Positions 34,373 through 43,078 of a stretch of 64,000 bases of DNA are shown here, one piece after another (within the stretch, counting starts at the first letter, position 1; each line of letters begins with the position of its first letter). Position numbers and translations under genes: made by a program. The notes under the pieces were generated by a model. The model was not told the DNA's origin. It did no database searches and saw nothing but the letters and a program-made list of their open reading frames with translations. Origin of the DNA: Allosphingosinicella deserti (GTDB lineage Bacteria > Pseudomonadota > Alphaproteobacteria > Sphingomonadales > Sphingomonadaceae). Location: assembly GCF_003012735.1 (NCBI RefSeq), contig NZ_PXYI01000001.1:310001-374000 (forward strand), written 5' to 3'.

Positions 34373-35023
34373 TCAATTGCCGCCCTCCATCCGCCGAACC
34401 TCCTCCGCAACGCCGCCCTTCGGGCGCTCGGCACTGATCCGATCCTGCATCTTCGTATCGAGGCTGGACCGCATCTGCCGCAGGACGGGGTGGCAATCGG
34501 TGATCCGACGGCCGTAGGTCAGATTGAACCGGTAGTCGAAGCCGGGCGGGTTGGCGCCGATCAGATGCTGCAGCATCGTCTCGATTTTGTCCAAGCCCTT
34601 GGCCATCAGGCTCTCCGCCGAGCAGCCGCTATCATAGTCCGCGCACAAGGATCCGATGCGCTGCCGGAGGTCTTCGGGAAGGGGCGTGCACAGTTCGCGA
34701 AGCGCCTCCCGCTCCCGTTCCTTTCTGCCGTCGTCGGCAGCCTGGAGCGGCGCGGGCACGTCGCCGGTAATGGCCTCGGCGAGATCATGGACCACGCACA
34801 GCTGCAGCAGCCGGAGAAGATCGACCTGCTTGAGGTCGTCACCGAGCAGCATGGCCAGCAGGCACAGGCGCCAGCTGTGATCGGCCGTACTCTCCTGACG
34901 GCCGCTGGCGGTCCGGCCCGTCCGCAACGTGTCCTTCAGCGCCGATGCCGACTGCAGGAAGTCGAGGATGCCCTCCAGCCGGGTTGGGTCGACAGGGGGA
35001 TTGAGGGGGTGATCGCTTCTCAT
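34373..35023 (-). CDS. HD-domain phosphohydrolase (YfbR/HDDC2-like)
   Basis: A 216-residue cytoplasmic protein. The metal site of the HD family is complete: His in ESTADHSWRLCLLAML, the HD pair in LQLCVVHDLAEAITGDVP, and a later Asp in KGLDKIETMLQHLIG. The arrangement and length match YfbR/HDDC2-type 5'-deoxynucleotidases, though extra C-terminal helices are present. It probably trims nucleotides or related phosphoesters. Converges with the DUF1772 gene. Confidence 0.85.
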   Translation of the reverse strand: MRSDHPLNPPVDPTRLEGILDFLQSASALKDTLRTGRTASGRQESTADHSWRLCLLAMLLGDDLKQVDLLRLLQLCVVHDLAEAITGDVPAPLQAADDGRKEREREALRELCTPLPEDLRQRIGSLCADYDSGCSAESLMAKGLDKIETMLQHLIGANPPGFDYRFNLTYGRRITDCHPVLRQMRSSLDTKMQDRISAERPKGGVAEEVRRMEGGN

Positions 35024-35079
35024 CCCGTCACCCTATCGCTGCCGGGCCGTGGAGGAGAGGAATAGATTATGCGTGTGCG

Positions 35080-35625
35080 TCAGCCGATCGTCGTCGTCAG
35101 ACGGCCGACCCGGCCATCGGCGAGCGGGAGCGTTTCCCAGAGCATATGGCTCCGCGGCACCGGAACGTCCGATCGGCCGTTGCCCTCGGTGCGCACCTCG
35201 AGTGTCTGATAAGGGCGCTCGAACCAGCCGCGCTCGAACAGTCCCGCCTCCGCGGCCTCGATCTCCGGACTGGCAAAGCGCCATAGCGACCTGCCAATGA
35301 GGTCGGAGATGTCGGTCCGCCAGCTTGCCGCTCGGCTGCGGGATGCGGCGAGGAGGGTGTGCGTTGCGTCGCAGATGAGATGGACCGGGCGCTGCGAGGA
35401 TTCGACCAGTCGCTTCAGCCCGGCATCATGATCGTTGCCGACCGAGGCGGAGATCAGCGCGACGATCCGCGCCCGCTGCGCCGCATCCGGCCGGTGGCTT
35501 CCGCTCTCCCAGCGCGACACACATCCCTGGGAAACGCCGAGCGCCTCCGCCACCGCGCTTTGCTTGACCATGTTCAGCCGCCGGAATCGTCTGAGCGCGG
35601 GGCCGATCGGAAGCTCGGAGATCAT
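35080..35625 (-). CDS. XRE-type helix-turn-helix regulator with a sensory C-terminal domain
   Basis: A 181-residue regulator. An HTH_3 motif is at ~10-65 (LRRFRRLNMVKQSAVAEALG then VSQGCVSRWESGSHRPDAAQ). A PAS-like part follows: VHLICDATHTLLAASRSRAA, DISDLIGRSLWRFASPEIEA and a final SHMLWETLPLADGRVGRLTT. Such XRE-PAS proteins are single-component regulators. The start is MISELPIG at 35625; the region before it is low in family character. A 23-codon ORF with a strong ribosome site is divergent from it. Confidence 0.83.
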   Translation of the reverse strand: MISELPIGPALRRFRRLNMVKQSAVAEALGVSQGCVSRWESGSHRPDAAQRARIVALISASVGNDHDAGLKRLVESSQRPVHLICDATHTLLAASRSRAASWRTDISDLIGRSLWRFASPEIEAAEAGLFERGWFERPYQTLEVRTEGNGRSDVPVPRSHMLWETLPLADGRVGRLTTTIG

Positions 35626-35735
35626 GGGGGCTCCGGTGGTTGTCGGGTGGGCCCGGTTCAAAGCGGTCGGGTTCGCGGAACCATCTGTGCACGCCGTGTC
35701 GGCGGGAGCAAGCGCAAACGAACAGGAGGAAGAAT

Positions 35736-35807
35736 ATGAAGGACGCGAGGGGTGGTAAGGCCCACGTCGTGGCATCGAAACCGCGGCGGATATTCGGGCC
35801 AGGCTGA
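35736..35807 (+). CDS. Possible 23-residue peptide gene
   Basis: ATG at 35736 is preceded by AGGAGGAAGAAT, among the best ribosome sites in the window. The frame is only 23 codons: MKDARGGKAHVVASKPRRIF then GPG. The peptide is basic (six Lys/Arg) with a Gly-rich start. It is divergent from the XRE regulator, 110 bp away. Nothing else in this 214-bp gap explains so good a ribosome site. It could be a leader or regulatory peptide, or chance. Confidence 0.3.
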   Translation: MKDARGGKAHVVASKPRRIFGPG

Positions 35808-35839
35808 TCCGAGCCCGACCCGAAATTCCGTTGACGCGC

Positions 35840-36352
35840 TTATTCCGGATCGCTGCCTTCGAGGCCCGCCAGCCGCGGACCGACGGTCTTGGCGACGTCG
35901 ACGCGAACCGAATCGTTGTGCGCTTTCACCGTCTTCATGACCTTGCCCTCTCGGTCGAGCAGAACCGCGCCTTCGTCGGATCCTTCCGGAGCCAGGCGAA
36001 CGATCAGCGGCGCGGGATGAAGCCGGTTGCTCGCTCCGTTAGCGCCGTCGACGACTGCTCCGACGCCGCCGCCGAGCAGAATGTTGCCGAAGGTCGATCC
36101 GCCGAGCTTCGACTGGATCAGCACATAGGTCGGCTTGTGGCCGGCAAGCGTGATGTCCGCCCGCAGATCGTCCTTGCGCCGAAGCTCGATCTCGCACGGG
36201 GTCGTGCACGTCTTGCCGTTGCTGAACCGAACGCTTGCCCCTTCCGGACGCGTCTGGGTCTTGTAGTCCGTCTTGGTGCCATTGACGACCGTCGCGCAGC
36301 CGCCGAGGTTCACAGCCGCCGCGGCTGCGAGCATGATCATGATCTTTTTCAA
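35840..36352 (-). CDS. PEGA-like lipoprotein
   Basis: A 170-residue lipoprotein. TTG 36352 gives a normal signal peptide with charged n-region (LKKIMIMLAAAAAVNLGGC); ATG 36340 is the alternative. The lipobox Cys is Cys19. The mature part starts ATVVNGTKTDYKTQTRPEGA and has the PEGA-type beta-hairpin SVRFSNGKTCTTPCEIELRR with two Cys, then ADITLAGHKPTYVLIQSKLG and a glycine-rich stretch GNILLGGGVGAVVDG. PEGA domains are found in surface and peptidoglycan-associated proteins. It has no clear operon partner. Confidence 0.72.
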   Translation of the reverse strand: MKKIMIMLAAAAAVNLGGCATVVNGTKTDYKTQTRPEGASVRFSNGKTCTTPCEIELRRKDDLRADITLAGHKPTYVLIQSKLGGSTFGNILLGGGVGAVVDGANGASNRLHPAPLIVRLAPEGSDEGAVLLDREGKVMKTVKAHNDSVRVDVAKTVGPRLAGLEGSDPE

Positions 36353-36550
36353 CGAAAGTCCCCGTTTCCCGCCAGCCGACGTGGCTGACCCCGGGACGGG
36401 TATCGCGAGCAACATACGGGCGGACAAGGCTGATCGGAGTGTCACCGCTCCCAAAACGACACAGCGATTGCCCTGGCTAGTCCGTTCGGCGCACTTGATC
36501 TGATCTCGACCTTTCCGACTGAGACTTCCGCTGGCTCCCTCGATACTCCC

Positions 36551-37456
36551 TCAGCCGCCGCCGGTTTCCGCTGCGCGCGCGGCGACGAGGCGGTCGATGT
36601 TGCGCAGGAACACGGCGAGCACCGGCGACGGATTGTCGGCGCGGTAGCCGGCCGCGATCTCGATCACCGGGCCGTTGCCGGCGAGCGGGCGGCTGACGAG
36701 GGAAGCGGGCAGTAGCGCCTTCACATAGGCCGGCAGCAGGGTGACGTTCTTGGTCGAGGCGACGAGGGAGATGCCGGTGGCATAGCTGTCGAGAAAATGG
36801 GTCGGCGCCATGCTAAGGCCGCGCTCGGCGAAATAGCGCTCGACGATCCCGCGCAGCACGTGCGGCGTATCCGAATAGCCGATGAACCCCTGCGGATCGA
36901 TGTCGCGGGGATCGATTTCGCGCCGCGCCGCGAGCGGGTGCTCGCGCGGCAGGATGACGACGATCGGCTCGTGCGCGATGATCTTGTAGGTGACGTTGGG
37001 CTGCGGCTCGATCCGCGAGAAGCCGAGGTCGATCTCGCCGCTTTGCACCGCAGCGCCGATCGCCGGGGAAAAGTCGCTGGTCACCCGGAAATCGATCGAC
37101 TGCAGCTCGTCGCGCAAGAGATGGGTGACGTGTCGCAGCCACTCGACCTCCTGGCCGGTCAGGAAGCCGACTGCGAAACTGGCCTTGACCGGCCGCGCTG
37201 CCCGGCGTGCGGCGGCGACGGCCTCGCCGGCCTGAAGCAGGGTCAGCCGCGCATGGTCGAGGAACACGCGCCCGGCCGGGGTCAGCGTCACGCCGCGCGG
37301 GCCGCGCACCAGCAATTGCGCGCCGATCTCGAGCTCGAGATCCCTGAGCTGCCGGCTGAGCGACGGTTGCGACGTGTGGAGCCGGTCCTGCGCGGCCTCG
37401 GTGAGGCTCCCCGTCTCGGCGATGGCAACGAAGTAGCGAAGGTGGCGAAGCTCCAT
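36551..37456 (-). CDS. LysR family transcriptional regulator
   Basis: A 301-residue LysR regulator. The winged helix MELRHLRYFVAIAETGSLTE, HTSQPSLSRQLRDLELEIGA and RGPRGVTLTPAGRVFLDHAR is textbook. The effector domain resembles BenM/CatM/CbbR-type sensors of aromatic or organic-acid ligands. A perfect 9-base inverted repeat (37459-37479) begins three bases before the start codon, pointing to autoregulation. The nearest divergent gene is the DJ-1/PfpI-like gene 278 bp away, a possible target. Confidence 0.93.
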   Translation of the reverse strand: MELRHLRYFVAIAETGSLTEAAQDRLHTSQPSLSRQLRDLELEIGAQLLVRGPRGVTLTPAGRVFLDHARLTLLQAGEAVAAARRAARPVKASFAVGFLTGQEVEWLRHVTHLLRDELQSIDFRVTSDFSPAIGAAVQSGEIDLGFSRIEPQPNVTYKIIAHEPIVVILPREHPLAARREIDPRDIDPQGFIGYSDTPHVLRGIVERYFAERGLSMAPTHFLDSYATGISLVASTKNVTLLPAYVKALLPASLVSRPLAGNGPVIEIAAGYRADNPSPVLAVFLRNIDRLVAARAAETGGG

Positions 37457-37458
37457 TC

Positions 37459-37479
37459 GCCATGCCTTACAGGCATGGC
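37459..37479. promoter_or_regulatory. Perfect inverted repeat at the LysR start
   Basis: GCCATGCCT-tac-AGGCATGGC, a 9-base perfect inverted repeat with a 3-base centre, ending three bases before the LysR ATG. It may be a binding site for that regulator, or a hairpin in its leader RNA that would hide the ribosome site. Confidence 0.55.
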
Positions 37480-37734
37480 AGCTGGACATGCAAAGTCTTT
37501 GTCGCCGCTGCGGTCTTCTTCTATTTCGGAGGCGTCGAGAGAGATCGACCTGCCTCATGGCTATGGCAGGCGTCCACCAGATGAGCGGCAATCCAGCATG
37601 GAGACGGTGTCTCCGTGCATGCGAGCCCGTGCGTCCGGCGGACCGCCTCAGCCCAAGGGAGGTGCGATGTCCTCGGCACCCACGCGCCGCCACGAGCCCA
37701 ATGCTCTGCGGCGCCCGTCAGAAGGAGATGCACA

Positions 37735-38430
37735 ATGACCAGGATCCTCATCGTCCTGTCCGCCGCCGACACCTGGACCCGTGCCGACGGCTCGAAATAT
37801 CAGAGCGGCGTCTGGGCCGAGGAATTCGTCGTCATGGACGAGAAGTTCGTCGCCGAACGCTGCACGGTCGACATCGCCACGCCCGGCGGCGTCGCGCCGA
37901 AGATCGATCCGCACAGCATGAACCCGGATGTCGTCGGCCAGGCCAATGTCGATCACTTCCGCCACTATCTCGAGTCGATCGCCGATCGCCTTGCTCACCC
38001 GCTGGTGCTCGCCGACATCGACGGTCGCCGCTACGACGCGATCGTCATTCCCGGCGGCCACGGTCCGGTCGAGGACCTCTACAAGGATGCCGACATGGGC
38101 CGCATCCTCGCCGAAGCCGATCGCGCCGGCATCCTGATCGCCCCGGTCTGCCACGGCCAGGCCGCTTTGCTCGCGGCGCGCGGTCCGAACGGCGAGTGGC
38201 TGTTCGCCGGCCGGGCGATGACCTCGTTCAGCGACGAGGAGGAGGTCGAGCTCGGCACCGCCGACAACGCTCCCTGGCTGCTCGCAGACACCTTGCGCAA
38301 GTCGGGCGCACGCTACGAAAAGGGGCCCAACTGGGGCGCCCACGTGGTGCGCGACGGCAACCTGCTCACCGGCCAGAACCCGGCCTCCAGCGCGCCGCTG
38401 GCCGACGCGGTGCTGGCGGCGCTGCGCTGA
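37735..38430 (+). CDS. DJ-1/PfpI family protein (type 1 glutamine amidotransferase-like)
   Basis: A 231-residue cytoplasmic protein. The nucleophile elbow is GILIAPVCHGQAALLAARG with Cys before His-Gly, and the conserved Glu lies in the N-terminal GVWAEEFVVMDEKF. The VIPGGHGPVEDL loop is typical of the HchA-like branch that includes glyoxalase III and chaperone activities. An upstream AGAAGGAGATGCACA supports ATG 37735. It is divergent from a LysR gene and ends at a convergent terminator. Confidence 0.9.
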   Translation: MTRILIVLSAADTWTRADGSKYQSGVWAEEFVVMDEKFVAERCTVDIATPGGVAPKIDPHSMNPDVVGQANVDHFRHYLESIADRLAHPLVLADIDGRRYDAIVIPGGHGPVEDLYKDADMGRILAEADRAGILIAPVCHGQAALLAARGPNGEWLFAGRAMTSFSDEEEVELGTADNAPWLLADTLRKSGARYEKGPNWGAHVVRDGNLLTGQNPASSAPLADAVLAALR

Positions 38431-38448
38431 CGCCCAGCGCCAAGCGGA

Positions 38449-38475
38449 GGCGGCGTGCCCCCCCGGCACGCCGCC
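38449..38475. terminator. Hairpin between convergent genes
   Basis: GGCGGCGTGCC and GGCACGCCGCC form a perfect 11-bp stem with a CCCCC loop, between the stop codons of the PfpI-like and DUF998-like genes. There is no clear T-run. Confidence 0.55.
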
Positions 38476-38481
38476 GCCCGC

Positions 38482-39168
38482 TCAGCCCTGGCCCACCCTG
38501 GCGGCGTGAAGCACCCGCAGCGAGGCCAGGATCACCCAGAGATAGCTGGCGGCGAACAGCAGCCGGTTGGCCCAGCCGACATAGCCGCTGACCCCGGCGG
38601 GCAAGGCGGTGAGCGGCGCCGCGTCGCGCGACATCTCGACGCCCGCGGCCTTGAGCGCGCCGAAGAACAGCATGAGCGCCACGATCATGGTCATGAAGGC
38701 GATCCAGGGCAGATGCGCGCTCCACAGCGGCGGCGCGGCGATGTCGGTCCGGCGCGCCATGGCCAAGGTGACGAGCACGCACGCCGCGCAGAGCGCAGGG
38801 ATGCCGATCATCGCCGCCGGCCCGTGCAGCTTGTGGTTGATGTCGAACAGTCCGCCCATCGTCTGTCCGACGCCGCCGACAAGCAGGAGGGCGAGTGCCC
38901 ATTTGCCGAGGAGAGTCTCGTGGAGCGGCCACAAAGCCGCAATCAGCGCGAAAGAGGCCGATGCCCAGGCGAGAAAGGTGAGGGTCAGCAGCGCCGGATA
39001 TCGGCCATTGGCATATTCGCTCACCATCCGCCACGACGGCGCCAATTCGGGGCTGACGACATGGAGCCCGAGCAGCGCGGCGGCGGACACCAGGGTGGCG
39101 AGGATCGCCGTCCAGGCGGCGGGCGCGGCCCAGCCTGTGGCTTGAACTTGCTCGACGAATGTGTCCAC
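38482..39168 (-). CDS. DUF998-like multi-pass membrane protein
   Basis: A 228-residue inner-membrane protein with about seven helices. DUF998 features are LHVVSPELAPSWRMVSEYAN between helices 1 and 2, SFALIAALWPLHETLLGKWA, and HKLHGPAAMIGIPALCAACV with two His. GTG 39168 (VDTFVEQVQ) is the start that best fits the first helix. It is divergent from a TetR-family gene 52 bp away, which probably controls it. No substrate can be suggested. Confidence 0.8.
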   Translation of the reverse strand: MDTFVEQVQATGWAAPAAWTAILATLVSAAALLGLHVVSPELAPSWRMVSEYANGRYPALLTLTFLAWASASFALIAALWPLHETLLGKWALALLLVGGVGQTMGGLFDINHKLHGPAAMIGIPALCAACVLVTLAMARRTDIAAPPLWSAHLPWIAFMTMIVALMLFFGALKAAGVEMSRDAAPLTALPAGVSGYVGWANRLLFAASYLWVILASLRVLHAARVGQG

Positions 39169-39220
39169 GCTGATCCCTCTGTGTTGGCCCCATCTGGCTA
39201 ATTGGATGTAGCTTGCTGCA

Positions 39221-39880
39221 ATGAATGAGTCAAAAACCAAAAGGACCTATTCTTCGGCGGCCCGGGCGGAGGCGGCGGAGGAGACGCGCGCGCGCATCCT
39301 CACCCGCGCACGCGCCTTGTTCGGTACGCACGGGATCGAGGCGGTGACCATTGCCGAGATCGCCCGGCAATCCGGGGTCTCGGCGTCGACGGTCTATGCC
39401 GTGTTCAAGTCCAAGGAAGGCATCCTGCGCAGCCTGATGGAGCAGGCGCTGTTCGGCCCGAGCACCCAGGCGGCCCAGCAGATTCTGGCGAACGTCGGCG
39501 ACCCGGTCGAGGCGATCGCGCTGACCGCACGGGTCTCCCGTTCGATCTACGAAAGCGAGAGCCGCGAGCTCGGCCCGCTACGGAACGTCTCGGGCTATGC
39601 GCCGGCCCTGCGGACGATCGAGGAGGAGTTCGAACAGGCCCGCTACGCCATGCAGGAGGAGCGGCTCGATCGGCTGTTCGCCGCCGGGCTCGCCAAGCCC
39701 GGCATCAGCCTCGCCGAAGCGCGGCGGATCCTGTGGATGTACACCAGCCGCGACGTCTATCGCATGCTCGTGGTCGGCGGCGGGTGGACGCACGACCGCT
39801 ACGAGGAATGGCTGTCGCAAACGCTCGTGGAAGCGCTGGTGAATGCGCTCGAAATGGGCGGTCGGGCGCAGCGCGGATGA
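39221..39880 (+). CDS. TetR/AcrR family transcriptional regulator
   Basis: A 219-residue regulator with the TetR helix-turn-helix at ~22-65 (ARILTRARALFGTHGIEAVT, IAEIARQSGVSASTVYAVFK, S-K-E-G-I-L). The C-terminal ligand domain has a FEQARYAMQEERLDRLFAAG helix and a DVYRMLVVGGGWTHDRYEEW segment typical of regulators that sense hydrophobic ligands. It is divergent from the DUF998-like gene, its likely target. Confidence 0.9.
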   Translation: MNESKTKRTYSSAARAEAAEETRARILTRARALFGTHGIEAVTIAEIARQSGVSASTVYAVFKSKEGILRSLMEQALFGPSTQAAQQILANVGDPVEAIALTARVSRSIYESESRELGPLRNVSGYAPALRTIEEEFEQARYAMQEERLDRLFAAGLAKPGISLAEARRILWMYTSRDVYRMLVVGGGWTHDRYEEWLSQTLVEALVNALEMGGRAQRG

Positions 39881-40121
39881 GGGCGGAAGGGCGATGCGAC
39901 AGGCGGGGCCATGCCTGTTCGCATGCCTAGCGAAACAATAGCGGGAAGAAGCGGTCTGGTGACCTTCGGCCTGTCCGGCGAAAAGTCCCAATGGCGCTTG
40001 AAAGAAATCGATGCGGATTGAAGCACATACGTGCTATATTCAACGAATCACGGGAGCCCTATTTAGCAATCCTGTGGCTGAGAGAAGTTGATTCCTCCCG
40101 CTTAACGCAATGGAGGAACCG

Positions 40122-40892
40122 ATGTATTTGCATGCCAACACGAGCGCCGAACGCGAAATCTCTTTCGATCTGTTCGCCGAGTGCGAGGCCGAGGTGCAGA
40201 AGTTGCGCCAGACCATCGTTCATCTCGGCAGGGTCAGCGCGATGGGAACGACCGCGGCGATGGTGGTTCACGAACTCGCGCAACCGCTGACGGCAGCCTA
40301 CAATTATCTCGCCGTCGCACGGCGATCGTTGCCGGACGAAAGATGCGCGGAGATCGAACAGCTCGCCAAGGCCGTCGAACTGGCCGAGCTGTGCCTCGTC
40401 CAGGTGTCGGACGTCATTCGAAGCGTCAGGGGTGCCGCGTCGACGCATGCGGTCGCGCACCATGCGGTCGACCTGCGAACCATCGTCGATGATGTCTTGC
40501 GCCTTTATGGCGCGGCCTGGGACTTCACTCTGGGGATCGAGATCATGCCATGGGCGGCTCTCGTGGTCGGAGACCCGATCCAGCTGGGGCAGGTCCTCCA
40601 GAATCTGATCAGGAACGCCGCCGATGCCACCGCCGGCCAGGCCGATCGATCGCTCACCATGAATGCGGATATCGTGCGCGGGATGGTCGAGGTTCGGATC
40701 GAGGACAATGGCCCCGGCATTCCGGACTCGCACAAGGCCGATCTCTTCTCGCCGTTCAACAGTACGAAAGCCGACGGCCTCGGTGTCGGCCTCTCGATAT
40801 GCCGGACGATCGTCGAGAACCACAAGGGGCGGATCTGGATGGAGCGTCTGCCGGCCGGCACGGCCTTTTGCTTCACGCTCCTCCCGGCATAG
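40122..40892 (+). CDS. Soluble orphan histidine kinase (FixL-like transmitter)
   Basis: A 256-residue kinase made almost only of the transmitter: no membrane helix and no complete sensor domain. The phosphoacceptor is His50 in MVVHELAQPLTAAYNYLAVA, a FixL/NtrB-like H box. The ATP part has VLQNLIRNAADA (N box), IEDNGPGIPDS (G1), and DGLGVGLSICRTIVENHKGR (G2). ATG 40122 has GGAGGAAC upstream and is preferred to the ATG at 40110. No response regulator is adjacent, so its partner is elsewhere. AGCAC-ATAC-GTGCT lies at 40022-40035, 90 bp upstream. Confidence 0.88.
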   Translation: MYLHANTSAEREISFDLFAECEAEVQKLRQTIVHLGRVSAMGTTAAMVVHELAQPLTAAYNYLAVARRSLPDERCAEIEQLAKAVELAELCLVQVSDVIRSVRGAASTHAVAHHAVDLRTIVDDVLRLYGAAWDFTLGIEIMPWAALVVGDPIQLGQVLQNLIRNAADATAGQADRSLTMNADIVRGMVEVRIEDNGPGIPDSHKADLFSPFNSTKADGLGVGLSICRTIVENHKGRIWMERLPAGTAFCFTLLPA

Positions 40893-41014
40893 GTCCCCTC
40901 GGGGCTCGGCTGACGGCCATGCCCGTTGCTGCGGAGATCATGCGCGCTGCACCCGGGCTCGTTCGCACGTGAGACCCGGAAACACGCGTCCCGAGGCTCG
41001 GAGGGGCCGTGGCC

Positions 41015-43078
41015 TCAGGATCGTGTACCGGCTTCCAGTCTGCCCGCGATCCGGCGGAGGAAGCGTGGCGCTCCCGGGGAGGTAAGGGTGAGATCGTACC
41101 AGCCGTCGGTCTCGCGCACGGACCAGATCGGGGCGCGCCGCGAATCGGCCGCGGGCCAGGCGGCATGCCGGTCGCTCCGGGCACCCGGCGTGACGACCAA
41201 TCCGGCCGGGTCGGGCGACGTAAGGCGGATCTCCTTCGCCGGCGCGTCCAGCCGCCAGGAAAGGCGCCCGGTCAGTGCCGCGTCGCGGGCGTCGCCGGCG
41301 AAATGGCGGTGGAACCCGTTGGGCCCCAAAACCCAGAGATCGTAGGCGCCATCCGGTCCGTGCGCGTCCCAGGCGCCCGCCAGTTGCTTGTCCGCCTCCA
41401 CCGTGTAGCGGCGGGGAAGGCGGTCCAGAACGAGGCGGTCGTAGACGTGGAAGACCGCGCCGGCAGTTCCGCGGGCGTCGAAGGTCAGACGGAGGGTGCG
41501 GCCGTGGCGCGCTTCCGCCACGTCGAGATCGTAGGGCAGGGGACGTGCGGGGCGGGTGCCCGGCTCCTGCCGGAGCGGCTGCGGCCTCGCCGGTGCGGCC
41601 GGGGTGACCTGGCCCTTGATCGCCGCGGCGCGGGCGGCGGCGGGCCGCGGGTCGGGCAGGGGCCCGGCCCGTGTCTCGTTCGGTCGGGCGAAGTCGAAGG
41701 CGGAGGTGAGATCACCGCAGATCGCACGGCGCCAGGGGGAGATGTTGGGCTCGGCAATGCCGAAGCGGCGTTCCAGGAACTGAAGCACCGATGTATGATC
41801 GAACACTTGCGAGTTCACCCAGCCGCCCTTGCTCCACGGCGAGACGACATAGCAGGGCACCCTCGGACCGAGGCCATAGGGGCGGCCACGCAGCGCCTCC
41901 AGGTCGTCCTTGGCGTCGGCCGCGCTCGGCACGTCGTGATATTCGCCCGCAATGCTGACGGTCGACGCGCCGGCGAGGCCGGCCGGGGCGGCGGGGTCGC
42001 GCGACGGCGGGGCCGGCGGCGGAACGTGGTCGAAGAAGCCATCATTCTCGTCGAACATGATCAGCAGGGCGGTGCGGCTCCACACCTTGGGATCGGCGGT
42101 CAGCGCGTCGAGCAATTCGGCAGTGTAGGCGGCGCCCTGCGCCGGGCTCGACGGGCCCGGATGCTCGGAGCCGGCGGCGGTGGCGATGATCCACGACACC
42201 TGCGGAAGCCGTCCCGCGAGCACGTCGGAGCGGAGGGTATCAAGGCCGCGCGTGGTCAGCGCCCGCGCGCGCAGTTGCGGATCGGCGCCGGGCGCCCCCG
42301 CATGCGCCGCGCGGAAGCTGGCGAAGCCGACCAGGGGATTGTCGGTGAAGTTGTCGGCCATGTCCTGGTAGATGCGCCAGTCGATTCCCGCCGCCTGCAG
42401 CCGCTCGGGATAGGTCGTCCAGGAATAAGGTTCGGCGGCGCCGCCGTCGGCGGGGAAGCTGTCGTGCGAATTGGCAATGGCCGGGCCGCCGTTCCGGCCG
42501 GAGGGATCGTTGGTGCCGGTCCACAGGAACAGGCGGTTGGTGTTGGTGCCGGTCTGCGCCGAGCAATGATAAGCGTCGCAGAGCGTGAAGGCATCGGCGA
42601 GCGCGAACTGGAAGGGCAGGTCCTCGCGGCCATAATGGCCCATCGCACGCTCGGTCTTGTGCGCGGCCCAGTGGGCCATGCGGCCCTGGTCCCAGGCCCG
42701 CTGCGCATCCGGCCAGCCGTGCGGAGTCCCCTCCATCCGCATCAGCGCCCAGTCGCGCTGCGTGGCGAGGTGAAAGGGCGAGACCGCGCGCGCGCCTCCA
42801 TCGGTGCCGGTGGCCTGCTGCCAGACATCTCTAGCCGGTCCGGGCACCGGGATCGGGAACGGATCGGCGAAGCCGCGGACTCCGCGCAAGGTGCCGAAAT
42901 AATGATCGAAGCTGCGATTCTCCTGCATCAGGATGACGATATGCTCGACGTCGCGGATGGTGCCGGTGCGCACGTCCGCGGGAATCGCGAGCGCCCGCGC
43001 GATCGACGGCGGGAATGCGGCGAGCGCGGCGGCGCCGAGGCCGCCTTTCAGCAAATGACGGCGCGGAATACGGGTCAC
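41015..43078 (-). CDS. Phosphocholine-specific phospholipase C
   Basis: A 687-residue exported enzyme of the PlcN/PlcH family, which splits phosphatidylcholine-type lipids to diacylglycerol and phosphocholine. The twin-arginine signal RIPRRHLLKGGLGAAALAAF points to Tat export. Catalytic motifs are VILMQENRSFDHYFGTLRGV near the start, TGTNTNRLFLWTGTNDP, and LLIMFDENDGFFDHVPPP. The last ~200 residues hold the two C-terminal domains usual for the family. GTG 43078 overlaps the end of the phosphatase gene. With that gene it makes an operon for phosphate release from phospholipids. Confidence 0.93.
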   Translation of the reverse strand: MTRIPRRHLLKGGLGAAALAAFPPSIARALAIPADVRTGTIRDVEHIVILMQENRSFDHYFGTLRGVRGFADPFPIPVPGPARDVWQQATGTDGGARAVSPFHLATQRDWALMRMEGTPHGWPDAQRAWDQGRMAHWAAHKTERAMGHYGREDLPFQFALADAFTLCDAYHCSAQTGTNTNRLFLWTGTNDPSGRNGGPAIANSHDSFPADGGAAEPYSWTTYPERLQAAGIDWRIYQDMADNFTDNPLVGFASFRAAHAGAPGADPQLRARALTTRGLDTLRSDVLAGRLPQVSWIIATAAGSEHPGPSSPAQGAAYTAELLDALTADPKVWSRTALLIMFDENDGFFDHVPPPAPPSRDPAAPAGLAGASTVSIAGEYHDVPSAADAKDDLEALRGRPYGLGPRVPCYVVSPWSKGGWVNSQVFDHTSVLQFLERRFGIAEPNISPWRRAICGDLTSAFDFARPNETRAGPLPDPRPAAARAAAIKGQVTPAAPARPQPLRQEPGTRPARPLPYDLDVAEARHGRTLRLTFDARGTAGAVFHVYDRLVLDRLPRRYTVEADKQLAGAWDAHGPDGAYDLWVLGPNGFHRHFAGDARDAALTGRLSWRLDAPAKEIRLTSPDPAGLVVTPGARSDRHAAWPAADSRRAPIWSVRETDGWYDLTLTSPGAPRFLRRIAGRLEAGTRS

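Noticed and set aside
40018-40040. Sigma-70 promoter for the orphan kinase (TATATT as -10)
   Set aside because: Available -35-like hexamers are 11 or 31 bases away, outside the accepted spacing.
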